Assembly: GCF_007097385.1 (NCBI RefSeq)
Contig: NZ_VJZS01000019.1
Span: 1 to 64,000, forward strand
Length of the DNA stretch: 64,000 nucleotides
Source of the DNA: Flavobacterium sp. ZT3R18
GTDB lineage: Bacteria > Bacteroidota > Bacteroidia > Flavobacteriales > Flavobacteriaceae
Direction of reading: 5' to 3'
A program made the position numbers and the translations under genes. Shown in pieces: positions 60,181 to 64,000 of the stretch; positions within the stretch are counted from its first letter, which is position 1, and each line of letters begins with the position of its first letter. Below the pieces are notes generated by a model that was not told where the DNA came from, ran no database searches, and worked only from the letters and a program-made list of their open reading frames with translations.

Positions 60181-61296
60181 ATGAAGAAAATAGCACTAAT
60201 TTTTGTTTTTGTCCTTGCCTTAGTAGCCTGTTCCTCTAATGGCGGAGACGATACTACAAATAGCAATAGTTTTGACCGTACTGCACTTTTGACCAATTGG
60301 GCAGATAATATTATCATCCCTAGTTATACCAATTATCAAAGTAAGTTACAGGCATTGACAACAAGCGCAAACACTTTTGTGGCAACACCTACCGAAAGCA
60401 ATTTGAAAGCGTTGCGAACCTCTTGGCTTGAAAGTTATAAAGCCTACCAATATGTTTCGATGTATAATTTTGGCAAAGCCGAGGAAGTCAATCTCAATAT
60501 GGCTGCCAATACCTATCCAACGGATGCCGCAGGAATTGAAACTAACATTTCTAATGGTGTTTATAATTTGTCTTTGTTTTCACAATTTAGCAGACAAGGT
60601 TTTCCAGGATTGGATTATTTACTTAACGGTTTAGGAACAACAGATGCAACGATAGTCACTTTTTACAGTTCGAATGCTAATGCGGCGAATTACAAAAAAT
60701 ACCTAACCGATGTAACTGCAAAATTAAAAGCAAACGCAGATGCCGTTGTAACCGACTGGAATTCGGGATACAGAGCGAGTTATATAGCCAATAACGGAAC
60801 GAGCGTAACTAGTGCTGTAAATAAAACGACCAATGCTTTTGTGAAAAATCTTGAAAAAGACATTCGTACTGGTAAATTAGGAATTCCTGCAGGACAGTTT
60901 TCTGCTGGTGTTAAATATCCAGAAAAAGTAGAGGCTTTCTATAAAAAAGACGTTTCTAAAGAGTTGTTGACGGTAGCTTTGCAAGCCGAACAAGATTTTT
61001 TTAACGGAAAATATTTTAATAGCGCTACAACAGGAGCAAGCTTAAAAGCGTATTTGGATTACTTGAATGTCATTAGAGATACTAAAAAGCTAAGTGACAT
61101 CATCAATGCACAATTTTCAGCAATTACAGTTTCTAATAATGCGTTAAGCAACAATTTTTCGGAGCAAATAACGGCTGATAATGCTAAAATGATTGCCGCT
61201 TACAGTACTTTACAACAAAATGTAATTTACACCAAATTAGACATGATGCAAGCCTTAAACATTACAATTGATTATGTAGATGGCGATGGCGATTAA
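60181..61296 (+). CDS. Imelysin family lipoprotein, DYLL type
   Basis: A 371-residue lipoprotein (LIFVFVLALVAC, Cys17). It follows the imelysin fold (FVATPTESNLKALRTSWLESYKAYQ, SRQGFPGLDYLLNGLG, VVTDWNSGYRASYIAN) but has GFPGLDYLL where the paralogue at 49879 has GYHAIEFLL, so the iron-binding GxHxxE motif is absent. It is therefore a different subfamily, perhaps a partner or haem/siderophore binder. It precedes the HTTM gene by 2 bp. Confidence 0.88.
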   Translation: MKKIALIFVFVLALVACSSNGGDDTTNSNSFDRTALLTNWADNIIIPSYTNYQSKLQALTTSANTFVATPTESNLKALRTSWLESYKAYQYVSMYNFGKAEEVNLNMAANTYPTDAAGIETNISNGVYNLSLFSQFSRQGFPGLDYLLNGLGTTDATIVTFYSSNANAANYKKYLTDVTAKLKANADAVVTDWNSGYRASYIANNGTSVTSAVNKTTNAFVKNLEKDIRTGKLGIPAGQFSAGVKYPEKVEAFYKKDVSKELLTVALQAEQDFFNGKYFNSATTGASLKAYLDYLNVIRDTKKLSDIINAQFSAITVSNNALSNNFSEQITADNAKMIAAYSTLQQNVIYTKLDMMQALNITIDYVDGDGD

Positions 61297-61298
61297 TT

Positions 61299-62666
61299 AT
61301 GAAATTTAGCTTATCAAAATATCTGAATACCTATTCACAGGCCTCGACGCTAGCTTTTTTTAGGCTAGCGTTTGGTTTTATGATGCTTTTTAGTCTCATT
61401 CGTTTTGTGAGTTATGGCTGGATTGAGCAATTTTATATCCAACCGCAATTTCATTTTACCTATTATGGTTTTGAATGGATAAAACCACTGGGTAATTATA
61501 CCTATTTGTTGTTTTTGATAGCGGGTATAGCTGCCTTGTTTGTTGCTATTGGATATCAATACAAGATAGCGATTATTACCTTTTTTTTGAGTTTTACCTA
61601 TATCGAGTTCATGGATAAAACCACGTATTTGAATCACTATTACTTTATTACGGTTTTGAGTTTTATTTTGATATTTCTACCTGCAAACACCTATTTTTCG
61701 GTAGATGCGTATCGAAATCCTAAAATGGCGTACCAAAAAATTCCCCGCTGGACGGTTGATATTCTAAAACTTTTATTGGGAATCGTCTATTGCTATGCAG
61801 GACTTGCCAAACTCAATTCGGATTGGCTATTCAAAGCGATGCCGCTAAAAATTTGGTTGCCAAATAATTCTAATTTACCTATAATTGGGACTTTATTGAA
61901 TGCCAACTGGGTGCATTTCGCTTTTAGTTGGACAGGGATGATTTACGACCTAACTATTCCTTTTTTATTGCTTTACAAAAGAACTAGAACCTTCGCATTT
62001 GTACTGGTTGTCGTTTTTCATATCTTGACAAAAATCCTATTCCCGATTGGCGTTTTTCCGTATGTAATGATTGTTTGTTCTTTATTGTTTTTCGAAAGTT
62101 CTTTTCATGAAAAAGTATTGGATTATATTGCAAAATCCCTCCATTTTAATATCAATATCTTTGAAAACGGAAAAGAAAAAATCCAGAATTTCAATGCTAT
62201 TTATAAAACGAAATTAGTTGTAATAACCTGTTTCTTAGTATTTCAGATTGCATTTCCCTTTCGATATTTATTGTACAAAGATGAATTATTTTGGACAGAA
62301 GAAGGATTTCGATTTTCGTGGCGTGTCATGCTGATGGAAAAAGCAGGTTACACCCAATTTACAGTTACCGATGCCAAGACCAAAGAAACTATAATGGTTA
62401 ACAACCGTAATTTCTTGACCACTTTTCAGGAAAAACAGATGGCTTTTCAACCTGATTTCATTCTGGAATATGCCCATTATTTACACGATTATTATCAAGA
62501 ACTGGGCTTCACAAATCCAGAAGTTCGAGTAGAAAGCTACGTTGCCATCAACGGAAGATTGAGCAAACCCTACATTGACCCAAAAATAAATCTCGCCAAA
62601 GAATATGAATCTTTCCAACACAAAAACTGGATATTACCATTTAACGATGCAATTAAAGGATTATAG
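61299..62666 (+). CDS. HTTM domain membrane protein
   Basis: A 455-residue membrane protein of the HTTM (horizontally transferred transmembrane, related to vitamin-K-dependent gamma-carboxylase) family. Blocks: FFRLAFGFMMLFSLIRFVSYG, FMDKTTYLNHYYFITVLSFILI, GIVYCYAGLAKLNSDWLFKAMP, FHILTKILFPIGVFPYV, and the C-terminal FWTEEGFRFSWRVML. About eight hydrophobic helices. It is translationally coupled to the imelysin gene (2 bp) and overlaps the next gene by 20 bp. No reaction can be assigned. Confidence 0.9.
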   Translation: MKFSLSKYLNTYSQASTLAFFRLAFGFMMLFSLIRFVSYGWIEQFYIQPQFHFTYYGFEWIKPLGNYTYLLFLIAGIAALFVAIGYQYKIAIITFFLSFTYIEFMDKTTYLNHYYFITVLSFILIFLPANTYFSVDAYRNPKMAYQKIPRWTVDILKLLLGIVYCYAGLAKLNSDWLFKAMPLKIWLPNNSNLPIIGTLLNANWVHFAFSWTGMIYDLTIPFLLLYKRTRTFAFVLVVVFHILTKILFPIGVFPYVMIVCSLLFFESSFHEKVLDYIAKSLHFNINIFENGKEKIQNFNAIYKTKLVVITCFLVFQIAFPFRYLLYKDELFWTEEGFRFSWRVMLMEKAGYTQFTVTDAKTKETIMVNNRNFLTTFQEKQMAFQPDFILEYAHYLHDYYQELGFTNPEVRVESYVAINGRLSKPYIDPKINLAKEYESFQHKNWILPFNDAIKGL

Positions 62667-64000
62667 TACCCTATTTTTTTTAGTATTTTTTCTAAATGCT
62701 TTCTCCCAAAACAAAATTTCTGGGGTTATCAAAACCGATTCAGGCGAAACTATTTCGTTGGTATCCGTTTACAATAAAACCACCGAAACAAAAACGGTCT
62801 CGAACAAAAATGGTGAATTTGAAATTGAAAGAAGTGCAACTGGCAATTCAGAATTGGTATTTTACAAAGAAAATTACTCCCTGCTGGAGCAAACAATCCC
62901 CGCTTCCGAAACAAACACAACAGTCGTTTTACCCCGAATAACCAACTTATCCGAAGTGGTAATTAGTAAACAAAGAGATAAAGTTTTTGCCATAAGCAAA
63001 TTAAAAGACATAGACGAAACAGCTATTTATGCGGGAAAAAAAACAGAGGTTATCTCGATAAACAAATTAACGGCGAACAAAGCTACCAATAATGCCCGTC
63101 AGATATTTGCACAAGTCGTGGGACTAACCATCAACGAAAGTTCGGATGGAGGTTTACAATTGAGCATAGGTGGTCGCGGATTAAATCCCAATAGAACTTC
63201 TAATTTCAACACACGCCAAAATGGATATGATATCAGCGCTGATGTTTTGGGTTACCCCGAAAGTTACTATGCCACGCCAACCGAAGCATTAGAGGAAATT
63301 CAAGTGGTACGTGGCGCGGCCTCGTTGCAATACGGAACGCAATTTGGCGGATTGGTCAATTTTAAAACCAAAACTCCAAGTTCAAAACCAATAGAATTTG
63401 TTACTAGAAACACTATTGGATCTTATAATTTATACACCAATTTCAGTTCCTTGAGCGGAACTAGCAGGAAATTCAGTTATTATGCTTTTTATAATTTTAA
63501 GAAAGGAGACGGTTTTAGACCCAATTCTGAATTTAAAAGCAATAATTATTTTGCTAATTTAAACTACCAATTCACTCCCAAAACGTCCTTGCATTTTGAT
63601 TACACCTATTTTGATTATCTGGCACAACAAGCGGGTGGTCTAACCGATAAAATGTTTAATGACGACCCAACCCAAAGCAATAGATCCCGAAACTGGTTCG
63701 CCGTAAACTGGAATTTATTTGCGTTGCGTTTCAAACATAAATTTGAGGATAATGCCGATTTCTCCTTGCAACTATTTGGTTTGGATGCGAGTCGTAAGGC
63801 GATAGGTTTCCGTTCGAATCGGGTTTCAAATCCAGACATCGAAGGAACTGTACGAGATTTAATTGTAGGCGATTTTGTCAATTGGGGTGCCGAAGCACGC
63901 TATTTAAAACAATATAAAATCAACGATAACACGAGTGCATTCTTGATTGGAGCCAAATATTACCAATCTAGAAACACAGGGATACAAGGCCCTGGAAGCT
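62647..64000 (+). CDS. TonB-dependent receptor, FecA-like (3' end outside window)
   Basis: The frame starts at the ATG at 62647 (MQLKDYSTLFFLVFFLNAFS) and is open to the right edge, 451 codons. After the signal peptide (cleaved near AFSQ) comes a carboxypeptidase-regulatory-like domain (KISGVIKTDSGETISLVSVY), then a plug domain with IFAQVVGLTI, IGGRGLNPNR, TPTEALEEIQVVRGAASLQYGTQFGG and the first barrel strands (FSYYAFYNFKKGDGF). This is the FecA/siderophore-receptor type and not SusC. Its start overlaps the end of the HTTM gene by 20 bp. The operon thus ends in an outer-membrane iron/haem uptake receptor. Confidence 0.9.
   Translation, partial: MQLKDYSTLFFLVFFLNAFSQNKISGVIKTDSGETISLVSVYNKTTETKTVSNKNGEFEIERSATGNSELVFYKENYSLLEQTIPASETNTTVVLPRITNLSEVVISKQRDKVFAISKLKDIDETAIYAGKKTEVISINKLTANKATNNARQIFAQVVGLTINESSDGGLQLSIGGRGLNPNRTSNFNTRQNGYDISADVLGYPESYYATPTEALEEIQVVRGAASLQYGTQFGGLVNFKTKTPSSKPIEFVTRNTIGSYNLYTNFSSLSGTSRKFSYYAFYNFKKGDGFRPNSEFKSNNYFANLNYQFTPKTSLHFDYTYFDYLAQQAGGLTDKMFNDDPTQSNRSRNWFAVNWNLFALRFKHKFEDNADFSLQLFGLDASRKAIGFRSNRVSNPDIEGTVRDLIVGDFVNWGAEARYLKQYKINDNTSAFLIGAKYYQSRNTGIQGPGS

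Noticed and set aside
62696..62941. 81-residue frame starting MLSPKTKF
   Set aside because: It is a different frame of the TonB receptor signal and N-terminal domain, whose own frame starts at 62647 and stays open to the window end.

Overview
The window is AT-rich DNA from a member of the Bacteroidota, most likely a Flavobacterium-like Flavobacteriaceae. Evidence: promoters of the TTTG-N(18-20)-TAnnTTTG type, weak Shine-Dalgarno signals, many short lipoprotein signals, Bacteroidota-typical families (DUF4856, imelysin, DUF3570, DUF4266, TlpA with an N-terminal lipoprotein domain, HTTM), a VgrG of the Bacteroidota contractile-injection type, and many dispersed intergenic palindromes. No species can be fixed from the sequence alone.

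0-3.9 kb: the 3' end of a type VI secretion (T6SS) spike gene, then a small putative adaptor, a zinc-metalloprotease effector and a lipoprotein that is the likely immunity factor. A second adaptor copy follows whose effector has been lost down to five codons. 3.9-35 kb is mostly chromosomal housekeeping: ClC transporter, trypsin-like protease, VIT/vWA protein, AlkD-like protein, gamma-glutamyltranspeptidase, ACP phosphodiesterase, GlmM, SufS-like aminotransferase, two tandem HtrB-like acyltransferases, rhomboid protease, SIMPL protein, tRNA-Tyr, a TlpA-like gene broken by an in-frame stop, a J/KTSC protein, several small genes, and a Nudix plus nuclease-helicase pair. It is interspersed with repeats and one strongly structured RNA-like element.

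35-40.3 kb: a compact minus-strand operon of six genes with a GMC oxidoreductase carrying a 3Fe-4S-type cysteine motif, its small subunit, a VioB-type ferritin-like protein, an ABM monooxygenase and two unknown proteins. It looks like an uncharacterised redox or small-molecule pathway. 40.5-48.2 kb: a broken DUF1810 gene, an SOS-mutagenesis-like cassette (XRE/S24 self-cleaving repressor divergent from a Y-family polymerase and a short DnaE, with palindromic operators between them) and a decayed IS4/IS1634-like element whose left end coincides with the repressor stop codon.

48.4-64 kb: a large putative iron- or metal-responsive locus. Three transcription units carry near-identical palindromes (core ATTTAGAATAATTCTAAAT) at their promoters: imelysin (with di-heme oxidoreductase downstream); thioredoxin-ApbE-DUF4266-DUF3570-two YCF48-like lipoproteins; and DUF4856-imelysin-HTTM-TonB receptor. 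DsbD lies inside the block. Together they suggest envelope metal uptake, flavinylation and redox maturation under one Fur-like regulator.
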